A stretch of DNA of 30,394 nucleotides from a virus, in IMG/VR virus record IMGVR_UViG_3300042465_003579, positions 1 through 30,394 of that record; one strand, given 5' to 3'. The position numbers and the translations under genes are program-made. Below are positions 12,258-19,934 of the stretch, piece by piece (the stretch's first letter is position 1; every line of letters starts with the position of its first letter). The notes under the pieces are model-generated. The model had not been told where the DNA came from and searched no databases. It saw only the letters and a program-made list of their open reading frames with translations.

Positions 12258-12467
12258 TAATATGAGAGGCTAAACTGACTCATAAACGTAGTATACTAGT
12301 AAAGACTACCAGAGAGTTTCAGGCTGTTAACAGTTTGTTGTAATAACCGGATGCATCTAGTTTTTACTTCACGGGTTCGATTCCTGTAGCATCTCCCAAT
12401 ATTCTCAGGGATGGGAACACGAATAACCGTGTAAAGTTATCCATCAGGTGTAAAGCCTGTCCAAATA
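12258..12467 (+). ncRNA. structured non-tRNA segment with orphan T-arm
   Basis: No normal tRNA can be built here. Visible hairpins are TATGAG/CTCATA (12261-12284), GTAGT/ACTAC (12288-12309) and GGCTGTTA/TAATAACC (12322-12348). A canonical T-arm ACGGG-TTCGATT-CCTGT (12371-12387) follows, ending AGCATCT-C-CCA at 12398. Next come ACACG/CGTGT with its loop able to pair downstream, and CAGG/CCTG. It may be tRNA remnants or a functional small RNA comparable to the non-tRNA stable RNAs in the T4 tRNA cluster. Confidence 0.5.
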
Positions 12468-12543
12468 CAGTGTGTGAGAAAGTTGGTAATCTACTTCCCT
12501 TGGACGGAAGAAATCGCTAGTTCGAGCCTAGCCGCACTGACCA
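12468..12543 (+). tRNA. tRNA-Pro(UGG)
   Basis: The acceptor CAGTGTG pairs with CGCACTG. The anticodon arm is CTTCC-CTTGGAC-GGAAG (perfect) and the T-arm is GCTAG-TTCGAGC-CTAGC (perfect). The discriminator is A and CCA is encoded. The D-stem is short (AGA/TCT). Confidence 0.92.
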
Positions 12544-12703
12544 GAGCATAAGCGGAAGCTCCGAGAATTAATCTATTTTCTCTGAGGTAAACACGACCAA
12601 GAAACAGAACGTGTTAAGAACAAGTATTTATTAAAGAAGGTATGTCGGCTGGCCCCACAAGAAACATTAAGTCGAAAGAGGCTGTTTAATAAATAGAATT
12701 TAA
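12544..12703 (+). ncRNA. structured non-tRNA segment
   Basis: Several hairpins lie in series: GAGC/GCTC (12544-12561), an imperfect CTC-GAGAA/TTCTC-GAG stem, AACACG/CGTGTT around 12589-12614, and a perfect 11-bp stem TATTTATTAAA/TTTAATAAATA (12625-12695) enclosing 49 bases with two GGCTG words. There is no anticodon arm or T-loop. It is a possible small RNA or processing element between tRNA-Pro and tRNA-Thr. Confidence 0.45.
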
Positions 12704-12778
12704 GCTATACTAGTTTATCTGGTAAAACACTTCTTTTGTACGGATGAGTGCAGGGTTCAAGTCCTTGGTGTAGCTCCA
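12704..12778 (+). tRNA. tRNA-Thr(UGU)
   Basis: The acceptor GCTATAC pairs with GTGTAGC. The D-arm is GTTT-ATCTGGTA-AAAC, the anticodon loop TTTGTAC, and the T-arm CAGGG-TTCAAGT-CCTTG. The discriminator is T and CCA is encoded. One T-T mismatch occurs in the anticodon stem. Confidence 0.88.
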
Positions 12779-12785
12779 ATATTAT

Positions 12786-12816
12786 AGCGAGTGTCGATTC
12801 CGAGACTCCGCTTCCA
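12786..12816 (+). other. minihelix-like hairpin ending CCA
   Basis: AGCGAGTGTCG and CGAGACTCCGCT form a stem of about ten pairs with one G-G mismatch and one bulged C, followed by T-CCA. It resembles an acceptor/T-arm minihelix without the rest of a tRNA. Confidence 0.4.
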
Positions 12817-12822
12817 TATAAA

Positions 12823-12898
12823 GCAGGTAAGGTGTTTATGGATACACACTAGTCTTCCAAACTTGAGTACATCAGATCGTTACTGAGTACCTGCTCCA
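12823..12898 (+). tRNA. tRNA-Gly(UCC) with unusual T-loop
   Basis: There is a perfect GCAGGTA/TACCTGC acceptor, D-arm GTGT-TTATGGAT-ACAC with GG, anticodon arm CTAGT-CTTCCAA-ACTTG (one T-T mismatch), discriminator T and encoded CCA. The T-stem (ATCAG/CTGAG, four of five pairs) encloses ATCGTTA, where the conserved T54 and A58 are A and T, as in the tRNA-Ala of this cluster. Confidence 0.82.
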
Positions 12899-12993
12899 AG
12901 AATTCAATAGCTAGGTTGGCCGACCGAAAAGACGATTCATTACCGTCCTGCTTTTGTCTTACATTGTAATGTTATTTTAATGGAATAATAAAA

Positions 12994-13698
12994 ATGAATA
13001 CAAAAATTTGTAAAGGCTGTAATCTAGACTTATCTCTATCTAAGTTTAATAAACATACATCTACAAAAGATGGACTACGCACAAAGTGTATAGAATGTCG
13101 TAGAATAGAACATATAGAATATAGGGATAAAAATCCAGAGAAAATCAAAGAACTCCAGAAACTTTGTGATAAGCGGAAAGTTAGTACCCTTGAGGGTCGT
13201 GAAAAGAAACGTGCTAGAAACAGAAAATATGCTCAAACGCCAGAGGGTAAATTGAAAATATCAATCAGTTATAATCGTAATTACAGTAAATATAAATTGA
13301 AAAGAGTTTATAATTACAGACTTCAAACTCCTGAAGAAAAAATTAAAAGAACTAAGGCTATTAGGTTATGGAGAGAAAATAATAGAGATAAAGCTAATGC
13401 ACTAGATTCACTGAGAAGATCACGTAAATTAAATGCAACTCCCTCTTGGTTAACCAACGAAGATAAACTTGAAATAATTGAACTTTTTACAATTTGTCAA
13501 ATGTTTAGATTATACACAGGTCAAGAATACCATGTAGACCATATTGTACCTTTATCAAACAAAAATGTTTGCGGACTTCATGTACCTTGGAATTTACAAG
13601 TTATATCTGCATTTGATAATATGTCTAAGAATAATAAATTTAATGAAAGTTTAGGAATAAATTATTCTGCTAATGCTTATAAAGTCTACGCTACCTAG
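12994..13698 (+). CDS. HNH homing endonuclease
   Basis: The 234-residue protein starts with a zinc-finger-like pair of CxxC motifs (C6-C9 and C32-C35: KICKGCN...TKCIECRR). A long basic helical linker with TPEGK/TPEEK repeats follows. The HNH core is near residues 175-215, YHVDHIVPLSNKN followed by VPWNLQVISAFDNMSKNN, with the Asp-His pair and downstream Asn residues of active HNH nucleases. Free-standing phage enzymes of this type nick or cut DNA to spread themselves. It stands between the tRNA cluster and terminase genes, a typical insertion site. The ribosome site (GGA) is weak. Confidence 0.9.
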   Translation: MNTKICKGCNLDLSLSKFNKHTSTKDGLRTKCIECRRIEHIEYRDKNPEKIKELQKLCDKRKVSTLEGREKKRARNRKYAQTPEGKLKISISYNRNYSKYKLKRVYNYRLQTPEEKIKRTKAIRLWRENNRDKANALDSLRRSRKLNATPSWLTNEDKLEIIELFTICQMFRLYTGQEYHVDHIVPLSNKNVCGLHVPWNLQVISAFDNMSKNNKFNESLGINYSANAYKVYAT

Positions 13699-13885
13699 TA
13701 GGCCGTGTCGCTACGGTTAAGAACGAAAGTTCTAGGCGTCTGTAGTAACTAAAGCTACATAAAAAGAATCTATCAAATTCTACTGAAATAGTTTGCCAAA
13801 GCTACAGCTAAATATTAGCGTGATGATAAACAGTTAGCACGAAAGTCTATCCGCAGATTATGTAACCTGCACTAATTATAATTAT
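13699..13885 (+). other. structured non-coding segment after the HNH gene
   Basis: Three consecutive hairpins follow the HNH stop: CCGT/ACGG (13703-13716), AGAAC-GAAA-GTTCT with a GNRA-type tetraloop (13720-13733) and TGTAG/CTACA (13741-13759). Further short hairpins are GCTAA/TTAGC, CGTG/CACG and GCAG/CTGC. No gene or CCA end is seen. Confidence 0.45.
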
Positions 13886-13925
13886 AACGCCTTGTGGTTA
13901 AATCCCACAGGGCTTTCGGCGTTTT
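13886..13925 (+). terminator. terminator at end of the tRNA region
   Basis: CCTTGTGG (13890-13897) pairs with CCACAGGG (13905-13912), and AACG/CGTT closes a larger stem ending in TTTT. It lies directly before the terminase ribosome site, so some read-through or a separate promoter is expected; a TATAAT occurs at 13877. Confidence 0.6.
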
Positions 13926-13938
13926 AAGGAGAAATATA

Positions 13939-14301
13939 ATGGTGTTCAAAACACGTAAAGAACTAAACGGTGCTATTGACCCTAATATCAATCAGCAAGG
14001 TCGAATCAAAGGTATTAAAGAGAAAACACGTAGAGAAATTAAAGAACAAGAACTACTAAGTTTACTACGTAAGATTAAACCACATATTGCCGACAGTGTA
14101 ATGACTGCTTCACGAATAATGAAAAACGAACAAGCAGCAGATGCCAACAAACTAAAATCAGCAGCATTGCTTATCTCTCTGTACAAAGAACTATTAAAAG
14201 ATGCGTATGAAGGTGGCGATGAAGATGCGGAAGGTACTGAAGTACAACCGAACATGCCTGCGTTTAGTCTGAAGATGATTGAAGAAAAAGATAAGGACTA
14301 A
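13939..14301 (+). CDS. terS: terminase small subunit
   Basis: The ATG at 13939 has AAGGAG upstream; an in-frame TTG at 13894 is inside the terminator and is rejected. The 120-residue product is basic at the N-terminus (NINQQGRIKGIKEKTRREIKE) and helical afterwards (LLRKIKPHIADSVMTASRIM). It matches the small DNA-recognition subunits that lie directly before large terminase genes. The family match rests mainly on position, size and helical character. Confidence 0.78.
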   Translation: MVFKTRKELNGAIDPNINQQGRIKGIKEKTRREIKEQELLSLLRKIKPHIADSVMTASRIMKNEQAADANKLKSAALLISLYKELLKDAYEGGDEDAEGTEVQPNMPAFSLKMIEEKDKD

Positions 14302-14307
14302 AACAAT

Positions 14308-15786
14308 ATGAACAACGTGATATTTTCCCCAGCAAGTAAAGCACAAGAACAATTCTTGAATAGTGATGCTGATATTACATTCTATGGAGGTGCTGCTGGA
14401 GCTGGAAAGTCACATTGTTTATTAGGTGCGTTCTTAAAGTTCTGCCATCACCCTAGAACAAGGGGTGTTATCTTCCGTAGAACAACAAAACAAATTTCTA
14501 ATCCCGGTGGTTTATTTGACTCAGCAATTAATCTGTTCAAGCAAGTTGACCCTAAATTAAGAATAAAAAACAGAGACTTAGAACTTATATTTAGTTCAGG
14601 AGCTACTCTAAAATTTGCTTATCTAGATAATCCATCAGATAAGTATAACTTTCAAGGTGCTGAACTTACGTTTATTGGATTCGATGAAATCCAACAACTA
14701 ACAGAAGACAACGTAATTTACTTACTATCTCGCTTACGTTCTACCACAGTAGATTATAAGAAACAAATCGTAGCTACAGGTAATCCTGACTATGATAGCT
14801 TCATTAGACACTGGGTTGAATTTGCTTTAGACGAACGTGGAATCCCTATTCGTAAAGAAAAATATCCTACTAGATATATGAAGCAGATTCCCGGTGGTAA
14901 AGTAGAATGGGCGAATACTAGGGAAGAACTTGAAGCAATTCACGGTAAAGGTGATGAATCAGGTATCCTATCTTTTGTGTTTATTCCCGGTACTATCTAC
15001 GATAATCCTCCTTTGATGAAGGCTGATCCTACTTACGTATCCAAATTAAAGTCCCTACCTCGCGTTGAAATGGAAAGACTACTCTTGGGTAGCTGGTACG
15101 CACGATCAGAGGCTTCAGGACTGTTTAAACGTGAATGGACACCTATTATTGAGGAACCTTTCGTTAAAGCTAAAAAGGTTCGTGCATGGGACTTAGCTTT
15201 CAGTAAACCATCGGAACAATATCCGAATCCTGACTGGACTAGAGGAACGTTGTTAGCCAAAGATAAAACTAACATGTATGCAATTGAACATTGTGTAGGT
15301 TTAAGGGATAGAGTACATGAAGTTGAAACTCTTATATTCAAGACAGCTATTGATGATGGTACAGATGTTGTAATTAGTATTCCACAAGACCCTAATGCTG
15401 CTGCTGGTGCTTACGCACGAGACTTACAGCGTAGATTAGGTGAGATGGGTTTTACTTGTAGGTTACAGAAACCTGTTAAATCTAAGATTACTAGGTTTGC
15501 TCCGTTCAGTTCAGTAGCCCAAGCAGGTTATGTGCGTGTAGTACGTGGTGCTTGGAACAAAGAGTTATTCGATGAACTTGAAGTCTTCGGAAATGAAACT
15601 CCACACAAGGATGATATCGCAGATACGATTAGTGATGCATTTACTTTACTAAACAAAGATGGGAGTCTACCGGACTTTTCACTCAACAATGTAGGTTCAG
15701 TTGCTTCTCCTATTTTCTCAGGATACAACTTAAATTCTATTATGCCTAATCAGACTTTCCAAAGTTTACCAAGTTTTTCTTTCTAG
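14308..15786 (+). CDS. terL: terminase large subunit (packaging ATPase and nuclease)
   Basis: The 492-residue protein has a Walker A-type FYGGAAGAGKSH near residues 25-36, a Walker B-like FIGFDEIQQL near 125-133, and a C-terminal RNase H-like nuclease with RAWDLAFSKP near 292-301 and HKDDIADTISDAF near 431-443. It drives DNA into the prohead by ATP hydrolysis and cuts concatemers. The length is normal for phage large terminases. It follows the small subunit by six bases. Confidence 0.95.
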   Translation: MNNVIFSPASKAQEQFLNSDADITFYGGAAGAGKSHCLLGAFLKFCHHPRTRGVIFRRTTKQISNPGGLFDSAINLFKQVDPKLRIKNRDLELIFSSGATLKFAYLDNPSDKYNFQGAELTFIGFDEIQQLTEDNVIYLLSRLRSTTVDYKKQIVATGNPDYDSFIRHWVEFALDERGIPIRKEKYPTRYMKQIPGGKVEWANTREELEAIHGKGDESGILSFVFIPGTIYDNPPLMKADPTYVSKLKSLPRVEMERLLLGSWYARSEASGLFKREWTPIIEEPFVKAKKVRAWDLAFSKPSEQYPNPDWTRGTLLAKDKTNMYAIEHCVGLRDRVHEVETLIFKTAIDDGTDVVISIPQDPNAAAGAYARDLQRRLGEMGFTCRLQKPVKSKITRFAPFSSVAQAGYVRVVRGAWNKELFDELEVFGNETPHKDDIADTISDAFTLLNKDGSLPDFSLNNVGSVASPIFSGYNLNSIMPNQTFQSLPSFSF

Positions 15787-15810
15787 ACTATAACAACATA
15801 AAGGAGCCAC

Positions 15811-17280
15811 ATGGCTACACGTAAAATAAATAAAGCAACCACAGCCTTTGATGAAACTCCTGATCGATTTAGGTTGGGCGAAATGGGTAGACTAGGACTT
15901 TCAGTGTTCGGCGGTGTTACTAATACTGAACTTAAGTCTGAACTAAACTGGCCCAACAGTATTAATACTTTTCAACAAATGAGTTATCATAGTAGTATCA
16001 ATTCTGCTCTTACTTTGTTTGATACCATCATTGGTAAGGCTACTTGGTCTATGCTTCCTCCAAAGGATGCAACTGAAGAAGAAAAACTTCAGTGTAGGCA
16101 AGTAGAACAAATGATGCATGACATGGATGAAACATGGCCTGAGTTTGTTAAAGATATTTTAAGCATGAATGTGTATGGTTTTTCTGTTCATGAGAAAGTT
16201 TATCGTAGACGTTTAAAGTCCAACGGTAGTATGTACAATGATGGTGTTATTGGTTGGAAGAAACTACCTATTCGCGCTCAAGAAACTATTGAAAAGTTCA
16301 TCTTTAGTGCAGACGGAAATGAAATCAAAGGTGTAAAGCAGAACCTAGCTGCTGTAAACGATAATTACAACAGATTTTCAGGTAGAGAATCTAATGAAGT
16401 AATTATGGGTCGTAATAAGTTTATGCTGTTTCGTGCAGGTAAACACAGAGGTGATCCGTTCGGTAAATCCCCATTACGTGATGCTTATCTTGCTTGGAGA
16501 TTCCTAACCGCGCTGGAAGACCTAGAAGCTACCGGAGTATCCAAAGATTTAAACGGTCTACCTATTCTTTATATTCCACCGCAGTATTTATCCGCAGATG
16601 CCAGTGACTCTCAGAAAGCTATTAAGCTTTATTACGAAAACGCAATGCGTAACTTGCAGATGAACCAACAATCTGCGATGATTCTACCTAATGCATTTGA
16701 TCCAGATTCTAAGAAAGAATTATTTAGGTTAGAACTCCTGTCTGTAGACGGTAAGAAAGCTTTTGACTTAAACAAGATTAAAGAATACTATAAAAATCTT
16801 ATTGTAACTTCCTTATTTTCTGAAGTAACTTCAATGGGTCAATCTCAAGTAGGTTCTTTTGCTCTAGGTTCACTAAAAAATAGTATGACTGGTTTAGCTG
16901 CTGAATCAATGATGAAAGTTATTGTTGAAGTACTGAACAGGGATTTAGTCAAACAGACGTACCAATTAAACGGATGGGACGAATCTCGTGCAGGTAAGTT
17001 AGATTATGACGAATTAGATTCTGTTGATCTTGAATCAGTATCCAAGGCATTTCAACGTTACGCAAGTACAGGATTACTTGAACTTGATCGTGATGTACTC
17101 AATGCAGTACGTGCTTCACTTGATATTGATACTCTACCTGAAGATATGAAACCTCAGACTGACATCCTTACAGGTAACACTAGTAAATCTGGCGAAGGTA
17201 TGAAGACAGCAGGCGAAGGTACATCGCTATCTCCTAGCGGTGAAGATACTTCGAGTAACAACGTAGAAAATAAAGGATAA
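15811..17280 (+). CDS. portal protein
   Basis: The 489-residue protein occupies the portal position between the large terminase and head genes. Segments such as NTFQQMSYHSSINSALTLF, AGKHRGDPFGKSPLRDAYLAW and SFALGSLKNSM are typical of the DUF935/Mu-like portal family. It forms the dodecameric DNA channel at the prohead vertex. Its C-terminus is Ser/Gly/Asn-rich and flexible. AAAGGAG lies before the ATG. Confidence 0.9.
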   Translation: MATRKINKATTAFDETPDRFRLGEMGRLGLSVFGGVTNTELKSELNWPNSINTFQQMSYHSSINSALTLFDTIIGKATWSMLPPKDATEEEKLQCRQVEQMMHDMDETWPEFVKDILSMNVYGFSVHEKVYRRRLKSNGSMYNDGVIGWKKLPIRAQETIEKFIFSADGNEIKGVKQNLAAVNDNYNRFSGRESNEVIMGRNKFMLFRAGKHRGDPFGKSPLRDAYLAWRFLTALEDLEATGVSKDLNGLPILYIPPQYLSADASDSQKAIKLYYENAMRNLQMNQQSAMILPNAFDPDSKKELFRLELLSVDGKKAFDLNKIKEYYKNLIVTSLFSEVTSMGQSQVGSFALGSLKNSMTGLAAESMMKVIVEVLNRDLVKQTYQLNGWDESRAGKLDYDELDSVDLESVSKAFQRYASTGLLELDRDVLNAVRASLDIDTLPEDMKPQTDILTGNTSKSGEGMKTAGEGTSLSPSGEDTSSNNVENKG

Positions 17281-17283
17281 TAA

Positions 17284-18564
17284 ATGCAGTGGACTAAAAA
17301 AGATTTACCCTTCAGTGTACAAAACAAACCTACTGAAATAGTAAACAAAGGTTTAGCCGCTGCTAATAAAGCCCTTTTAAACGGTAAAAGTAAAGTAGAG
17401 GCTACACTAGTAGCCCTTGGTACTATACGAGCCATTGAACAGGCGTTAAACCCTGTTGTAGAGCCTATAGTACCTACTCATGTTTCTTTATTGAAAGCTC
17501 AAGAAGAACCTAAGAACACTATCCACCGTGCGTTTCTTGGTAAAAATGCGTTACCTACTGATTCAGACAGAGTTTTAGTTTCTGCTGATTTTAATGAACA
17601 AGCTCAGTTAGTACTTGTGTTTGACACAGGAGAAACATTAACAACTAAGTCAATCATAACAGAAGAAATAATGCAGCAATTTCTTACTGTAACTACAGGT
17701 TCTACAGGTGATATAACAGGGTTAACTAACCCTACTGATTACTTAGGATTTAATACTAATGCAGATTTAGCGTCAGATGTAGGTGAACTCACTTGGAATG
17801 AAACAGATGGTACTCTTGATTTGGGACTGAAAGGTGGTAATGTAACTTTACAAGTAGGTCAAGAGCAGTTAGTGCGTGTACTTAATAAAACAGGTACTCC
17901 GATGGTGGATATGCAAGTTGTACGCATAACTGGAGCACAAGGTAATAGGCTTACTGTCGGTTTATCTATTGCTACTGATGTTAGTTTTGCAGATAACACG
18001 TTTGCTGTAGTCACAGAGTCTATACTGAATAACCATGAAGGTTTTTGTACAACATCAGGTCTTGTTAGAAACGTAGATACTTCTTTGTTTCCAGAAGGTT
18101 CAGATTTGTATCTTTCAGCAGTAACCGCAGGAGCCATTACAGCGACACCTCCTTTAGCTCCTGCTAGAGTAATTAGAGTAGGTTATTGTGTTCGATCACA
18201 CGCTACAGTAGGAAGTATATTTGTTTCTATACTTGAACATCCTGATATTGTAGAGATAGGTAGTGTCTTAATTAACACTCCACAAAACAATGAAGTACTC
18301 ATGTATGAACAAAGTACAGGTTTATGGAAAAATAAAGCAATAACCTCTGAAGGAGATGAAGTGTTAGCTAAAAGAATAAATTTCGTAGGAGAAGATATTA
18401 TCTATAAAGCAGAGGCTGCTGTCGGAACAATAGACTCTCAGAATACTTGGCGAATACGTAAAATTACTATAGCAGTAGATGGTGATGTTTCTGAAACTTG
18501 GGCTTCTGGTAATTCAAATTACGATAAAGTATGGAATGATCATCTAACATACATTTACTCTTAA
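17284..18564 (+). CDS. ChaB-like domain fused to a structural protein
   Basis: The 426-residue product begins QWTKKDLPFSVQNKP...NKALLNGKS...ALGTIRAIEQ, resembling the small ChaB-like proteins often found beside portal and capsid genes. The rest is beta-rich and Gly/Thr/Val-rich (TDYLGFNTNADLASDVGELTW; VTLQVGQEQLVRVLNKTG), like phage head-fibre or tail-decoration domains. This reads as a fusion of a ChaB-type module with a virion surface domain. It starts four bases after portal. Confidence 0.68.
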   Translation: MQWTKKDLPFSVQNKPTEIVNKGLAAANKALLNGKSKVEATLVALGTIRAIEQALNPVVEPIVPTHVSLLKAQEEPKNTIHRAFLGKNALPTDSDRVLVSADFNEQAQLVLVFDTGETLTTKSIITEEIMQQFLTVTTGSTGDITGLTNPTDYLGFNTNADLASDVGELTWNETDGTLDLGLKGGNVTLQVGQEQLVRVLNKTGTPMVDMQVVRITGAQGNRLTVGLSIATDVSFADNTFAVVTESILNNHEGFCTTSGLVRNVDTSLFPEGSDLYLSAVTAGAITATPPLAPARVIRVGYCVRSHATVGSIFVSILEHPDIVEIGSVLINTPQNNEVLMYEQSTGLWKNKAITSEGDEVLAKRINFVGEDIIYKAEAAVGTIDSQNTWRIRKITIAVDGDVSETWASGNSNYDKVWNDHLTYIYS

Positions 18565-18567
18565 CCA

Positions 18568-18596
18568 TTGACTTTCATTAATTTAAATAGTATAAT
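18568..18596 (+). promoter_or_regulatory. consensus-like sigma-70 promoter
   Basis: TTGACT (18568-18573), 17-bp spacing and TATAAT (18591-18596) lie between structural genes, giving the next group separate expression. Confidence 0.7.
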
Positions 18597-18631
18597 ACGT
18601 TATCTCAACACAACCAAATAAGGAACAACTC

Positions 18632-19036
18632 ATGTCATTATCAAACACAACAGAAGCAGCAGCACTTGATGTATTTTTAAGAGGGGTTGATCCTTCTTAT
18701 CGTGCTGGAGCAACACAATACTTAGCATTATTTACAGCAGACCCATCTGAGACTGCATCACTAGCTTCAGAAGCAAATTATACAGGTTATGCAAGGGTAG
18801 CATTAACAAAGTCCACAAGTTGGACTGGAACATCTAGCCCTTACACAAATACTAACCTTATCCAGTTTGGTGCTTGTACAGCAGGAACTAACGCAATTAC
18901 CCACTTTGCTGTAGTAGACACTGTTTCAGGTGCAGTAGCAATGATGATTAGTGGTGCGCTATCAGCTACACTCAATGTATCAGCCGGTATTCAACCACAA
19001 TTTGCCAGTGCAGCACTCAGCATTACGGCAGAGTAA
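18632..19036 (+). CDS. phage structural protein, tail-fibre-like family
   Basis: The 134-residue protein contains YLALFTADPSETASLASEANYTGYARVAL and later TNAITHFAVVDTVSGAVAMM. This pattern is common in short phage proteins labelled tail fibre or virion structural protein. It is probably a surface or decoration protein. AAGGA precedes its start and it has its own promoter. Confidence 0.7.
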   Translation: MSLSNTTEAAALDVFLRGVDPSYRAGATQYLALFTADPSETASLASEANYTGYARVALTKSTSWTGTSSPYTNTNLIQFGACTAGTNAITHFAVVDTVSGAVAMMISGALSATLNVSAGIQPQFASAALSITAE

Positions 19037-19049
19037 ATAGGTACTACTT

Positions 19050-19925
19050 ATGGCAGGATTCCGAAATTTACGAGAATTAACTGATGCTCAAGACCAAGGT
19101 AAATATTTATATGCTTCTTGGAGAAAGCAACCGACTCAGGCGACTGCTGCTGGTATCTGGTTTGACTTGAGTATGTCACACGGTAATCCTTCACCTAATT
19201 ACTATATTGGAAGTCCTAATACTTTTACTTTATTAAAACAAAGTACAGATGGTGGATTAAGACATGGAGGGAATGTAAATACCCTAGGTATGAAAAAGTT
19301 CTTGCGAAAAATGATGGCACAGCAGGTTCTAGGTACAGGATCACCATTACCTTGTAAACTAATGGATTACGTAGGGTTTTATCCGTTCATTGATGAGTCT
19401 ATTCTGGATGAACAATTCATGGATAATACAATTTCACCAACAAGATATGCTGACGGTAAAGGCGTACAACTTATGCCTGTAGTAGTAGCTGGTCAAACAG
19501 GTGGTCAAACATTTACAGTTAAATACACTAATCAAGATGGTATAACTGATAGAGTTACTGGGCAAGCAAGAATGACTACTCAGTTCGTCAACGGAACTAT
19601 ATTACATAGCATTCAAGCAAATAGTAATTATGTAAACAATAGTCCTTTCCTTTCCCTTCAAGATGGAGATAGTGGTGTTAGATCAGTGCAGTCTGTAACC
19701 ATTGAAGGTGTAGGTGATGTTGGATTGTTCAGTTTAGTACTAGTTAAACCACTTGCGAGTTTTAGTTTATTCACAGTAGATTCTCCTACAGAAGTTGACT
19801 ACTGGCAAGATATGGCTTCAATGCCTGAAATTTTGGATGATGCTTACTTAAATTTAGTAGCACTTCCCAACGGAACACTTTCTGGAGCACCTATAAACGG
19901 TATTCTTGAAACAGTATTTAATTAA
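19050..19925 (+). CDS. virion structural protein, first of a tandem pair
   Basis: The 291-residue protein shares its plan with the next gene: an MAGF start, W(R/Q)KxxT..AT, AGIWFDL/AGVWYSL, a GNPxP stretch, HGGNV, YxDGxGVQ near the middle, and a shared GDxGxRSVQS segment. The rest is beta-rich. Related pairs occur in other phages as unnamed structural proteins. I infer a virion surface role. Confidence 0.72.
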   Translation: MAGFRNLRELTDAQDQGKYLYASWRKQPTQATAAGIWFDLSMSHGNPSPNYYIGSPNTFTLLKQSTDGGLRHGGNVNTLGMKKFLRKMMAQQVLGTGSPLPCKLMDYVGFYPFIDESILDEQFMDNTISPTRYADGKGVQLMPVVVAGQTGGQTFTVKYTNQDGITDRVTGQARMTTQFVNGTILHSIQANSNYVNNSPFLSLQDGDSGVRSVQSVTIEGVGDVGLFSLVLVKPLASFSLFTVDSPTEVDYWQDMASMPEILDDAYLNLVALPNGTLSGAPINGILETVFN

Positions 19926-19934
19926 GGAGAATTT

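Noticed and set aside
12272-12300. tRNA-Met, from the CTCATAA loop-like sequence
   Set aside because: The flanking bases do not form an anticodon stem, and no linked D-arm or T-arm can be drawn at normal distance.
12349-12398. Complete tRNA using GGATGCA as 5' acceptor
   Set aside because: Only 15 bases separate the strand from the T-arm, too few for an anticodon arm, so I report only an orphan T-arm.
13699-13885. Group I intron associated with the HNH gene
   Set aside because: A CCGCAG word resembles a conserved element, but the other core pairings could not be found and no interrupted exon is evident.
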